Origin: Closterium sp. Naga37s-1
Lineage: Eukaryota; Streptophyta; Zygnematophyceae; Desmidiales; Closteriaceae
Assembly (NCBI GenBank): GCA_947471745.1
Contig: CANJKZ010000473.1
Span: forward strand, 811,001 to 875,000
Length of the DNA stretch: 64,000 nt
Reading direction: 5' to 3'
Position numbers and translations under genes: made by a program. The notes beneath the pieces are model-generated. The model was not told the DNA's origin and did not search any database. It saw only the letters and a list, made by a program, of their open reading frames with translations. This document shows positions 1 through 13,071 of this stretch, piece by piece (positions within the stretch are counted from its first letter, which is position 1; each line of letters begins with the position of its first letter).

Positions 1-3000
1 AACGCACCCGTTACCATAACGCACCCGTTACCATAACGCACCCGTTACCATAACGCAACCGTTACCATGACGCACCGGTTACCATATCGCACCCGTTACC
101 ATAACGCACCCGTTACCATAACGCACCCGTTACCATGGCGCACCCGTTACCATGGCGCACCCGTTACCATGACGCACCCGTTACCATGGCGCACCCGTTA
201 CCATAACGCACCCGTTACCATAACGCACCCGTTACGATGTCGCACCCGTTCCCATAACGCACCCGTTACCATAACGCACCCGTGACCATGACGCACCCGT
301 TACCATAACGCACCCGTTACCATATCGCACCCGTTTCCATATCGCACCCGTTACCATAACGCACCCGTTACCATAACGCACCCGTTACCATAACGCACCC
401 GTTACCATAACGCACCCGTTACCATGACGCACCGGTTACCATATCGCACCCGTTACCATAACGCACCCGTTACCATAACGCACCCGTTACCATAACGCAC
501 CCGTTACCATGGCGCACCCGTTACCATGACGCACCCGTTACCATGACGCACCCGTTACCATGACGCACCCGTTACCATGACGCACCCGTTACCATGACGC
601 ACCCGTTACCATGACGCACCCGTTACCATAACGCACCCGTTACCATAACGCACCCGTTACCATAACGCACCCGTTACCATAACGCACCCGTTACCATGAC
701 GCACCCGCTAACGCACCCGTTACCATGACGCACCTGTTACCATGACGCACCCGTTACCATGACGCACCCGTTACCATGACGCACCCGTTACCATGACGCA
801 CCCGTTACCATGACGCACCCGTTACCATACCGCACCCGTTACCATAACGCACCCGTTACCATAACGCACCCATTACCATAACGCACCCGTTACCATAACG
901 CACCCGTTACCATAACGCAACCGTTACCATGACGCACCGGTTACCATATCGCACCCGTTACCATAACGCACCCGTTACCATAACGCACCCGTTACCATGG
1001 CGCACCCGTTACCATGGCGCACCCGTTACCATGACGCACCCGTTACCATGGCGCACCCGTTACCATAACGCACCCGTTACCATAACGCACCCGTTACGAT
1101 GTCGCACCCGTTCCCATAACGCACCCGTTACCATAACGCACCCGTAACGATGTCGCACCCGTTCCCATAACGCACCCGTTACCATAACGCACCCGTGACC
1201 ATGACGCACCCGTTACCATAACGCACCCGTTACCATATCGCACCCGTTTCCATATCGCACCCGTTACCATAACGCACCCGTTACCATAACGCACCCGTTA
1301 CCATAACGCACCCGTTACCATAACGCACCCGTTACCATGACGCACCGGTTACCATATCGCACCCGTTACCATAACGCACCCGTTACCATAACGCACCCGT
1401 TACCATAACGCACCCGTTACCATGGCGCACCCGTTACCATGACGCACCCGTTACCATGACGCACCCGTTACCATGACGCACCCGTTACCATGACGCACCC
1501 GTTACCATGACGCACCCGTTACCATGACGCACCCGTTACCATAACGCACCCGTTACCATAACGCACCCGTTACCATAACGCACCCGTTACCATAACGCAC
1601 CCGCTACCATAACGCACACGTTACCATAACGCACCCGTTACCATAACGCACCCGTTACCATGACGCACCCGTTACCATGACGCACCCGCTACCATGACGC
1701 ACCGTACCATAACGCACCCGTTACCATAACGCACCCGTTACCATAACGCACCCGTTACCATAACGCACCCGTTACCATAACGCACCCGTTACCATAACGC
1801 ACCCGTTACCATAACGCACCCGTTACCATAACGCACCCGTTACCATAACGCACCCGTTCCCATAACGCACCCGCTCCCATAACGCACCCGCTCCCATAAC
1901 GCACCCGCTACCATAACGCACCCGCTACCATAACGCACCCGCTACCATAACGCACCCGTTACCATGACGCACCCGTTACCATGACGCACCCGTTACCATG
2001 ACGCACCCGTTACCATGACGCACCCGTTACCATGACGCACCCGTTACCATGACGCACCCGTTACGATGTCGCACCCGTTACGATGTCGCACCCGTTACCA
2101 TAACGCACCCGTTACCATAACGCACCCGTTACCATGACGCACCCGTTACCATAACGCACCCGTTACCATATCGCACCCGTTACCATATCGCACCCGTTAC
2201 CATAACGCACCCGTTACCATAACGCACCCGTTACCATAACGCACCCGTTACCATAACGCAACCGTTACCATGACGCACCGGTTACCATATCGCACCCGTT
2301 ACCATAACGCACCCGTTACCTTAACGCACCCGTTACCATGGCGCACCCGTTACCATGGCGCACCCGTTACCATGACGCACCCGTTACCATGGCGCACCCG
2401 TTACCATAACGCACCCGTTACCATAACGCACCCGTTACGATGTCGCACCCGTTCCCATAACGCACCCGTTACCATAACGCACCCGTGACCATGACGCACC
2501 CGTTACCATAACGCACCCGTTACCATATCGCACCCGTTTCCATATCGCACCCGTTACCATAACGCACCCGTTACCATAACGCACCCGTTACCATAACGCA
2601 CCCGTTACCATAACGCACCCGTTACCATAACGCACCCGTTACCATAACGCACCCGTTACCATGACGCACCGGTTACCATATCGCACCCGTTACCATAACG
2701 CACCCGTTACCATAACGCACCCGTTACCATAACGCACCCGTTACCATGGCGCACCCGTTACCATGACGCACCCGTTACCATGACGCACCCGTTACCATGA
2801 CGCACCCGTTACCATGACGCACCCGTTACCATGACGCACCCGTTACCATGACGCACCCGTTACCATAACGCACCCGTTACCATAACGCACCCGTTACCAT
2901 AACGCACCCGTTACCATAACGCACCCGTTACCATAACGCACCCGTTACCATGACGCACCCGCTAACGCACCCGTTACCATGACGCACCTGTTACCATGAC

Positions 3001-6000
3001 GCACCCGTTACCATGACGCACCCGTTACCATGACGCACCCGTTACCATGACGCACCCGTTACCATGACGCACCCGTTACCATAACGCACCCGTTACCATA
3101 ACGCACCCGTTACCATAACGCACCCGTTACCATAACGCACCCGTTACCATAACGCACCCGTTACCATAACGCACCCGTTACCATAACGCACCCGTTACCA
3201 TAACGCACCCGTTACCATGACGCACCGGTTACCATATCGCACCCGTTACCATAACGCACCCGTTACCATAACGCACCCGTTACCATAACGCACCCGTTAC
3301 CATGGCGCACCCGTTACCATGACGCACCCGTTACCATGACGCACCCGTTACCATGACGCACCCGTTACCATGACGCACCCGTTACCATGACGCACCCGTT
3401 ACCATGACGCACCCGTTACCATAACGCACCCGTTACCATAACGCACCCGTTACCATAACGCACCCGTTACCATAACGCACCCGCTACCATAACGCACACG
3501 TTACCATAACGCACCCGTTACCATAACGCACCCGTTACCATGACGCACCCGTTACCATGACGCACCCGCTACCATGACGCACCCGTTACCATAACGCACC
3601 CGTTACCATAACGCACCCGTTACCATAACGCACCCGTTACCATAACGCACCCGTTACCATAACGCACCCGTTACCATAACGCACCCGTTACCATAACGCA
3701 CCCGTTACCATAACGCACCCGTTACCATAACGCACCCGTTCCCATAACGCACCCGCTCCCATAACGCACCCGCTCCCATAACGCACCCGCTACCATAACG
3801 CACCCGCTACCATAACGCACCCGCTACCATAACGCACCCGTTACCATGACGCACCCGTTACCATGACGCACCCGTTACCATGACGCACCCGTTACCATGA
3901 CGCACCCGTTACCATGACGCACCCGTTACCATGACGCACCCGTTACGATGTCGCACCCGTTACGATGTCGCACCCGTTACCATAACGCACCCGTTACCAT
4001 AACGCACCCGTTACCATGACGCACCCGTTACCATAACGCACCCGTTACCATATCGCACCCGTTACCATATCGCACCCGTTACCATAACGCACCCGTTACC
4101 ATAACGCACCCGTTACCATAACGCACCCGTTACCATAACGCAACCGTTACCATGACGCACCGGTTACCATATCGCACCCGTTACCATAACGCACCCGTTA
4201 CCTTAACGCACCCGTTACCATGGCGCACCCGTTACCATGGCGCACCCGTTACCATGACGCACCCGTTACCATGGCGCACCCGTTACCATAACGCACCCGT
4301 TACCATAACGCACCCGTTACGATGTCGCACCCGTTCCCATAACGCACCCGTTACCATAACGCACCCGTGACCATGACGCACCCGTTACCATAACGCACCC
4401 GTTACCATATCGCACCCGTTTCCATATCGCACCCGTTACCATAACGCACCCGTTACCATAACGCACCCGTTACCATAACGCACCCGTTACCATAACGCAC
4501 CCGTTACCATAACGCACCCGTTACCATAACGCACCCGTTACCATGACGCACCGGTTACCATATCGCACCCGTTACCATAACGCACCCGTTACCATAACGC
4601 ACCCGTTACCATAACGCACCCGTTACCATGGCGCACCCGTTACCATGACGCACCCGTTACCATGACGCACCCGTTACCATGACGCACCCGTTACCATGAC
4701 GCACCCGTTACCATGACGCACCCGTTACCATGACGCACCCGTTACCATAACGCACCCGTTACCATAACGCACCCGTTACCATAACGCACCCGTTACCATA
4801 ACGCACCCGTTACCATAACGCACCCGTTACCATGACGCACCCGCTAACGCACCCGTTACCATGACGCACCTGTTACCATGACGCACCCGTTACCATGACG
4901 CACCCGTTACCATGACGCACCCGTTACCATGACGCACCCGTTACCATGACGCACCCGTTACCATAACGCACCCGTTACCATAACGCACCCGTTACCATAA
5001 CGCACCCGTTACCATAACGCACCCGTTACCATAACGCACCCGTTACCATAACGCAACCGTTACCATGACGCACCGGTTACCATATCGCACCCGTTACCAT
5101 AACGCACCCGTTACCATAACGCACCCGTTACCATGGCGCACCCGTTACCATGGCGCACCCGTTACCATGACGCACCCGTTACCATGGCGCACCCGTTACC
5201 ATAACGCACCCGTTACCATAACGCACCCGTTACGATGTCGCACCCGTTCCCATAACGCACCCGTTACCATAACGCACCCGTGACCATGACGCACCCGTTA
5301 CCATAACGCACCCGTTACCATATCGCACCCGTTTCCATATCGCACCCGTTACCATAACGCACCCGTTACCATAACGCACCCGTTACCATAACGCACCCGT
5401 TACCATAACGCACCCGTTACCATGACGCACCGGTTACCATATCGCACCCGTTACCATAACGCACCCGTTACCATAACGCACCCGTTACCATAACGCACCC
5501 GTTACCATGGCGCACCCGTTACCATGACGCACCCGTTACCATGACGCACCCGTTACCATGACGCACCCGTTACCATGACGCACCCGTTACCATGACGCAC
5601 CCGTTACCATGACGCACCCGTTACCATGACGCACCCGTTACCATGACGCACCCGTTACCATAACGCACCTGTTACCATAACGCACCCGTTACCATAACGC
5701 ACCCGTTACCATAACGCACCCGTTACCATAACGCACCCGTTACCATGACGCACCCGCTAACGCACCCGTTACCATGACGCACCTGTTACTATGACGCACC
5801 CGTTACCATGACGCACCCGTTACCATGACGCACCCGTTACCATGACGCACCCGTTACCATGACGCACCCGTTACCATAACGCACCCGTTACCATAACGCA
5901 CCCGTTACCATAACGCACCCGTTACCATAACGCACCCGTTACCATAACGCACCCGTTACCATAACGCACCCGTTACCATAACGCACCCGTTACCATATCG

Positions 6001-8672
6001 CACCCGTTACCATGAGGCGCCCGTTACCATACCGCACCCGTTACCATGACGCGCCCGTTACCATAACGCGCCCGTTACCATGACGCGCTCGTTACCATAA
6101 CGCGCCCGTTACCATGACGCGCCCGTTACTATAACGCACCCGTTACCATGACGCACCCGTTACGATGTCGCACCCGTTACGATGTCGCACCCGTTACCAT
6201 AACGCACCCGTTACCATGACGCACCCGTTACCATGACGCACCCGTTACCATAACGCACCCGTTACCATAACGCACCCGTTACCATAACGCACCCGTTACC
6301 ATAACGCACCCGTTACCATAACGCACCCGTTACCATAACGCACCCGTTACCATATCGCACCCGTTACCAGAACGCACCCGTTACCAGAACGTACCGTTAC
6401 CATAACGCACCCGTTACCATAACGCACCCGTTACCATAACGCACCCGTTACCATAACGCACCCGTTACCATAACGCACCCGTTACCATAACGCACCCGTT
6501 ACCATAACGCACCCGTTACGATAACGCACCCGTTACCATAACGCACCCGTTAATTATAACGCACCCGTTACCATAACGCACCCGTTACCATAACGCACCC
6601 GTTACCATATCGCACCCGTTACCATACGCACCCGTTACCATAACGCACCCGTTACCATAACGCACCGTTAATTATAACGCTCCCGTTAATTATAACGCGC
6701 CCGTTAATTATAACGCGCCCGTTACCATAACGCGCCCGTTACCATAACGCGCCCGTTACCATAACGCGCCCGTTACCATAACGCGCCCGTTACCATAACG
6801 CGCCCGTTACCATATCGCACCCGTTACCATAACGCACCCGTTACCATAACGCACCCTTTACCATAACGCACCCGTTACCATATCGCACCCGTTACCATAA
6901 CGCGCCCGTTAATTATAACGCTCCCGTTAATTATAACGCGCCCGTTACCATAACGCGCCCGTTACCATAACGCGCCCGTTACCATAACACACCCGTTACC
7001 ATAACGCACCCGTTACCATAACGCACCCGTTAATTATAACGCACCCGTTACCATAACGCACCCGTTACCATAACGCACCCGTTACCATATCGCACCCGTT
7101 ACCATAACGCACCCGTTACCATAACGCACCCGTTACCATAACGCACCCGTCACCATATCGCACCCGTTACCATAACGCACCCGTTGCACCCGTTACCATA
7201 ACGCACGCGTTACCATAACGCACCCGTTACCATAACGCACCCGTTACCATAACGCACCCGTTACCATAACGCACCCGTTATCATAACGCACCCGTTACCA
7301 TATCGCACCCGTTACCATAACGCACCCGTTACCATAACGCACCCGTTACCATATCGCACCCGTTACCATAACGCACCCGTTACCATAACGCACCCGTTAC
7401 CATATCGCACCCGTTACCATAACGCACCCGTTACCATAACGCACCCGTTACCATAACGCGCCCGTTACCATAACGCACCCGTTACCATAATGCGCCCGTT
7501 ACCATAACGCGCCCGTTACCATAACGCACCCGTTACCATAACGCACCCGTTACCATAACGCACCCGTTACCATAACGCACCCGTTACCATAACGCACCCG
7601 TTACCATAACGCACCCGTTACCATAACGCACCCGTTACCATAACGCACCCGTTACCATAACGCACCCGTTACCATAACGCACCCGTTACCATAACGCACC
7701 CGTTACCATAACGCACCCGTTACCATAACGCACCCGTTACCATAACGCACCCGTTACCATATCGCACCCGTTACCATAACGCACCCGTTACCATAACGCA
7801 CCCGTTACCATAACGCACCCGTTACCATAACGCACCCGTAACGCACCCGCTACCATAACGCACCCATTACCATAACGCACCCGTTACCATAACGCACCCG
7901 TAACGCACCCGTTACCATAACGCACCAGTTACCATAACGCACCCGTTACCATATCGCACCCGTTACGATAACGCACCCGTTTCCATAACGCACCCGTTAC
8001 CATAACGCACCCGTTACCATAACGCACCCGTTACCATAACGCACCCGTTACCATGACGCGCCCGTTACCATACCGCACCCGTTACCATGACGCGCCCGTT
8101 ACCATAACGCGCCCGTTACCATGACGCGCTCGTTACCATAACGCGCCCGTTACCATGACGCGCCCGTTACTATAACGCACCCGTTACCATAACGCACCCG
8201 TTACCATAACGCACCCGTTACCATGACGCGCCCGTTACCATACCGCGCCCGTTACCATGACGCGCCCGTTACCATAACGCGCCCGTTACCATGACGCGCC
8301 CGTTACCATAACCCACCTGTTACCATGACGCACCCGTTACCATAACGCACCCGTTACCATAACGCACCCGTTACCATAACGCACCCGTACCACAACGCAC
8401 TCGTTACCATAACGCACCTGTTACCATGACGCACCCGTTACCATGACGCACCCGTTACCGTAACGCACCCGTTACCATAACGCACCCGTTACCATAACGT
8501 ACCCATAACGCACCTGTTACCATAACGCACCCGTTACCATGACGCACCAGTTACCATAACGCACTCGTTACCATAACGCACGCGTTACCATAACGCACCC
8601 GCTACCATAACGCACCCGTTACCATAACGCACCCGTTACCATAACGCACCCGTTACCATAACGCACCCGTTA
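1..8672. repeat. 17-bp satellite array, intronic or exon-flanking
   Basis: About 510 head-to-tail copies of a 17-bp monomer, consensus AACGCACCCGTTACCAT. Common variants are ATGACGC, ATGGCGC, ATATCGC, GATGTCGC and CCGCTACC. Because 17 is not a multiple of 3, translations repeat every 17 residues, and short open frames of 60-72 codons are by-products. The array is open at the left window edge. The right half (from about 5,990) is a different sub-family mix, with GCGCCC and TTAATTATA monomers. The array ends at 8,672, directly in a fragment of an ABC-F exon. Confidence 0.97.
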
Positions 8673-9487
8673 CCTGGATCGCGGGCAGGGCATAATCAGT
8701 CAGTCACCATCCCCACGGTCGATGCTGTTATGTTCTTCCCCTCACTTCTCTTTCCTTCCCCCCTCCCTGTGCGCAGGTGGCAGGGTGGATTCTGGAGTTG
8801 GATCGAGGGCGGGGCATTCCCTTTGAGGGCAACTATTCGGCCTGGCATCATCACCGCAATCCCCTCTTTTGCCTTCTTCCCCTTGTCTCCCCTTGCATGT
8901 GCGCAGGTGGCAGGGTGGATTCTGGAGCTGGATCGCGGGCAGGGCATTCCCTTTGAGGGCGAATACTCGGCCTGGCTCATGGCTGGGGAGGGGCAGCAGG
9001 AGCAGCGGAAGCGACCCTTACCACAATGCCTCTTTTCTCTCGTTCACTCCCCTGCCTTGAGTGCAGGTGGCAGGGTGGATTCTGGAGCAGGATTGTGGGC
9101 AGGGCATTATCAGTCAGTCACCTCCCCACCATCTAGGCTTATGTTTTTCCCCTCTCTCATTCTTCCCTCCTCTCTCCCCCTATCCAGGTTGCAGGGTGGA
9201 TTCTGGAGCTGGATCGAGGGCAGGGCATTCCCTTTGAGGGCAACTACTCGGCTTGGCTTGAGAACAAGGCGCAGCGGCTGGCAGGGGAGGAGCGGCAGGA
9301 GCAGCAGCATTCACCCTTACCACAACCCCCTTTTTCCCCTCTCCGTCTTCACCTGCACACAGGTGGCCGGGTGGATTCTGGAGCTGGATCGCGGGCAGGG
9401 CATTCTCAGTCAGACACCCCCCCACCGTCCATGCTGTTATGTTTTTTCCCCTCTCTCACTCTTCTCTTTCCCCCCTCCTGCACCCAG
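8673..9487 (+). repeat. Tandem partial copies of ABC-F exon A
   Basis: This stretch holds an exon fragment fused to the satellite (8,673-8,695) and five truncated copies of the exon whose intact version starts at 9,488. Copies begin after CAG acceptors at 8,777, 8,907, 9,067, 9,188 and 9,363. Each keeps a polypyrimidine tract plus the start of the exon (protein [13 protein letters not shown]), then breaks off at a different point and runs into the next intron-like spacer. Substitutions distinguish the copies, so they are not simple assembly echoes. Confidence 0.9.
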
Positions 9488-12400
9488 GTCGCAGGGTGGA
9501 TTCTGGAGCTGGATCGCGGGCAGGGCATTCCCTTTGAGGGCAACTACTCGGCTTGGCTCGAGAACAAGGCGCAGCGCCTGGGGACGGAGGAGCGACAGCA
9601 GTCGGCGCTGCAGCGGGTTATGGAGAGGGAGATGGAGTGGATTCGACAGAAGGCCAAGGGGCAGCAGAAGAAGGGCAAGGTGAGGACAAGGGTGGGGTTG
9701 AAATGGGTACAAGGGGATGGAGAGGGGCACACAGGGGAGTGAGGAGCGGCAGCAGTCGGCTCGGCGCTGCAGCGGGTGATGGAGCGAGAGATGGAGTGGA
9801 TCAGACAGAAGGCCAAGGGGCAGCAGAAGAAGGGCAAGGTGAGGAATGGTGGTGAGGGGTGTGAGGGGGGTTGAAATGGGTGCAAAGGGATGGGGTTGGG
9901 AGAACAGGGGAGTCGGCGCTGCAGCGGGTTATGGAACGGGAGATGGAGTGGATTCGACAGAAGGCCAAGGGGCAGCAGAAGAAGGGCAAGGTGAGATGGT
10001 GGGGGGTGAGGAAGGTTGGTATGGGAGGGTTGTGGGGGCGTGGGGGGGTAAGGGATGGGGGCAAAGGGTAGGGTGGGGAAAGGCAGCAGTCGGCGCTGCA
10101 GCGGGTTATGGAGAGGGAGATTGAGTGGATTCGACAGAAGGCCAAGGGGCAAGGTGAGGGAGGGGGAGGGCATGTTCCTGCAGCGTCCATGTTTCCTGCC
10201 CGTCCCTGCCTGCCTCCCTCTCCCCCTCCCCAGGCGCGCATTCGAGCATACGAGGAGCTAGTATTCACAGGCCAGCTAGAACTCACAGGAGGAGAGGCTG
10301 GAGGGCATGTTCCTGCTGCCCTCACTGGTGGCATCTCTTCCCTTATCCACAGACTCCCCCCCCTCCCCAGCCTCGCGCGAGGAGAGGCTGGAGGGCATGT
10401 TCCTGCTGCCCACACTGGTAGCACCTGTCTCCTCTCCTCCCCCCAACCCCTCTTGCCGCTCCCTCTCCCCCTCCGCAGGCGCGCATGCGAGCATATGAAG
10501 AGCTGGTCATTCAGGCGGGCCAGTACTCGCGGGAAGAGAAGCTGGAGAGCATGTTTCTGCCTTGTCTGTCTTTACTCCTACTCACCTGCCCGTCTGCCCG
10601 TTTGCCCTGCATTTCGCCAATCCCCCAGGCGCGCATGCGAGCATACGAGGAGTTAGTGATCCAAGCGGGCCAGTACTCGCGGGAGGAGAAGCTGGAGAGC
10701 ATGTTTCTGCCGCCGGGGCCGCGGCTGGGAGATGTGGTGGTGGAGGCGGAGGGGGTGGCCAAGGCGTTTGGGGAGAGGGTTCTTATGGATGGGGTCAACT
10801 TCACCCTGCCGCCTGGAGGTATGTGGTGGTGTGTGGTGGTGTGTGGTGTGGCGTGGTGGTGTAACAGGGTGCGGCTGGGAGATGTGGTGGTGGAGGCATA
10901 GGGGACAGCTTCTACCTGCCGCCTGGGGGTATGGCGTGGCATGTAAATAGTGAGGCAGAGCGTGACTGATGGTGGCAATGGTGCCGGCAAGTCAACCCTC
11001 TTCCGCATGATCGTGGGGCAGGAGACCAGGTCACTGAGAGACCAGGTCACTGAGACCATTAGGTCCCCAGGATAGCCCCAATGAGGGCTCGCTGCGAGTG
11101 GGGGAGACGGTGGCACCTACGAGTCATACAAGCTCTCCCCTTCCCTTCCCCGTGCAGGCATTGTGGGGGTGATCGGTGGCAATGGTGCCGGCAAGTCAAC
11201 GCTCTTCCGCAAGATCGTGGGACAAGACAGCCCTAATGAGGGCTCCCATTCACAAACCTTACCAGCTCTCTTTTTCCCCTTTCCACTCCCTTCAACCCCC
11301 TTCCCCATGCAGGTATTGTGGGAGTGATCGGTGGCAACGGTGCCGGCAAGTCAACCCTTTTCCGCATGATTGTGGGGCAGGATAGCCCTAATGAGGGCAC
11401 TTTGCGAGTGGGGGAGACGGTGGCGCCGCTCTATGTCGACCAATCGCGCGACGCGCTGGATCCCAACAAGACGGTGTTTGAGGAGATCACGGGCGGCGCA
11501 GATGAGATTTTGCTGGGTGGGTTTGTTTGTCCTTTAGTGGAGACGGGATTTTGTCCTTGGGTGGAGAATAGACCTGGTTGGGTGAGTTTTTCGTGTATAT
11601 GAGCTGTGGTTAGTAGCCATACCCTGTACATATCACACATGCTACAGTCACAGATGCAGCTGTCGCACATGTGCTACAGTCACACAGCCTTCTCTCCCTC
11701 ACTCCCGTGAATGACAGGCGAGCGCAAGGTGAGCAGCCGGGCGTACTGCGCGTGGTACAACTTCAAGAAGGCGGACCAGCAGGCATGCTTCCAGAAGGAG
11801 AGCAGAATCGCGTGCACCTCTTGTACAGTCACGTGCATGTCTCCCGCCTCTCTCCCTCCCTCCCCCCTCTCCCCCCCCACCCCCAGGCGAGCGCAAGGTG
11901 AACAGCCGGGCGTACTGCGCGTGGTACAACTTCAAGGGGGCGGACCAGCAGAAGAAGGTGGGCGTGCTGTCGGGCGGCGAGAGGAACCGCGTGCACCTGG
12001 CGCGCATCATGCGGCGCGGAGGCAACCTGCTCATGCTGGACGAGCCTACGAATGATCTTGATGTTGACACGCTCAGGGCGCTGGAGGACGCGATTCAAGG
12101 GTTTGCGGGATGCGTGATTGTCATCTCTCACGACCGCTGGTTCTTGGATCGCATTGCCACGCACATCATGGCCTTTGAAGGCGACTCCAAGGTACGCTTT
12201 TCTTTCCTTCTTTCTTTCTTTCTCTCCCTTTGTTTTTTTTTTTTGCATTGTCAAAAGTGACTCCTGTATGGGTGGAGGATGTGTTCGGGGGGCTTGCGAG
12301 ATGCATGATGTGCAAGTTTTGAGACGTTGGAAGAATGGTTGCGGGATCGCATTGCCATGCACACATGTGGTGCTAGCATGCATGGCGTTCTGCTTCCTTG

Positions 12401-12588
12401 TTGAGAATCCTGTGGTGCCGGCGCCCTTCATGACTTCCTTTCCAATGCAAGGCTCTTTCATCTCTACCCTGTTTGTTCCTATGCAGGTGGTTTGGTTCGA
12501 AGGCTCGTACAGTGACTACGAGGAGGACAGGAGGAGGAGGCTTGGGAACAAAGAACCGTCACGACTTAAGTACAGGGCGCTAGCATGA
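9488..12588 (+). CDS. EttA-like ABC-F ATPase, C-terminal part (5 exons)
   Basis: Exons are 9488-9679, 10629-10818, 11313-11516, 11887-12191 and 12487-12588. Together they give 993 nt, 330 residues plus TGA, all in phase with GT-AG borders. Exon 1 carries the end of the first ABC domain and the charged inter-domain linker ([13 protein letters not shown]) typical of EttA. Exon 2 begins the second ABC domain (PPGPRLGD). Walker A is GGNGAGKST (about residues 134-142), the signature LSGGE (223-227), Walker B LLMLDEP with catalytic Glu (243-249), and the switch His lies in [10 protein letters not shown]. The C-terminus (SRLKYRALA) also matches the family. EttA proteins are about 555 residues and in bacteria gate translation at the ribosomal E site, so about 225 N-terminal residues are missing and should lie left of the satellite. 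A plastid or cytosolic ribosome role is inference. Every internal exon has degenerate copies nearby. Confidence 0.9.
9740..10153 (+). repeat. Three partial copies of the 3' half of ABC-F exon A
   Basis: Copies at about 9,745-9,838, 9,909-9,990 and 10,085-10,152 repeat the exon segment coding for the linker helix ([14 protein letters not shown]), each ending in its own AAG or CAAG followed by a GTGAG donor. They lack an acceptor or the 5' half of the exon, and the last is shortened near its end. All lie in the intron after 9,679. Confidence 0.9.
10231..10560 (+). repeat. Two truncated copies of ABC-F exon B
   Basis: Copies start after CAG acceptors near 10,233 and 10,478 and repeat the [10 protein letters not shown] segment of the intact exon at 10,629. 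The first is scrambled after about 35 nt. The second runs to the codons for LESMF and then becomes intron-like. A further downstream fragment of this exon's end (RLGDVVVEA, with an early TAG) lies at 10,868-10,935. Confidence 0.88.
10966..11260 (+). repeat. Broken copies of ABC-F Walker A exon
   Basis: Three pieces repeat the exon at 11,313: 10,971-11,025 (GGNGAGKST region), 11,067-11,122 ([13 protein letters not shown]) and 11,159-11,250, which keeps its acceptor and Walker A but stops after PNEGS. None reads through the exon's 3' end, so only the 11,313 copy can complete the domain. Confidence 0.88.
11713..11830 (+). repeat. Truncated copy of ABC-F exon D
   Basis: The copy begins after an acceptor at 11,717 with [17 protein letters not shown], as in the intact exon at 11,887, but then jumps into scrambled text resembling the later RNRVHL codons and loses the LSGGE and Walker B segments. 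Confidence 0.85.
12285..12370 (+). repeat. Decayed copy of the ABC-F exon D end
   Basis: Inside the last intron, the stretch reading GGCTTGCGAGATGC, then GGATCGCATTGCCATGCAC, mirrors the end of exon D (GFAGCVIV and DRIATH codons) with many substitutions and small deletions. It is non-coding now. Confidence 0.6.
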
Positions 12589-13071
12589 TCTGCCGTTCTT
12601 GCAGATACCGATACACTCTTTTGTAAAACACGCCATACCATACAGGCTATGGTTGTTGTGCTACTTTGAAACGATGATTTTAACAGGGGCTCGGCCTTGG
12701 GGGTACCTTCTGAATGGTGTGGAGGGGATTGCCTATGCATTCTGTCCCAGCCTGCCTTGAACGTTACGCCTTCTAAATTGCGTTTATCTTTGGAGCTCAA
12801 ATGGAGATACCAGTATCATTCTGAAAGAGACCAAATGCTGCAGGCATGCATACAGTATACGGTGTATCCAATTGAAGCATCATCATGGCTCACACACACA
12901 AACCAAAAGGCCAGCAAGATCATAAAAAATGCAGGGGTAAAGCAGCAGAGCAGACACCATCTCCATCGTTAATTCTGTGGTAGTATGCAGACAACAACCT
13001 CTTCAAGGAGATGTGGGCCGTGACAGCCATCTCTCCGCGCTCATTCTTCATTATAGAAGACGCTTCATTGT
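12589..13071. other. Intergenic gap between two convergent genes
   Basis: The ABC-F stop (TGA at 12,586) and the BTB gene stop (at 13,072 on the other strand) face each other here. The gap should hold both 3' UTRs. No further coding signal or repeat is visible. Confidence 0.6.

Noticed and set aside
67..5283. Repeated 72-codon frames in the 17-bp satellite
   Set aside because: They recur with the satellite's higher-order blocks, have no composition beyond the monomer and no context of a gene.
1..8672. CRISPR array
   Set aside because: The short regular repeats have no unique spacers, and the DNA is eukaryotic.
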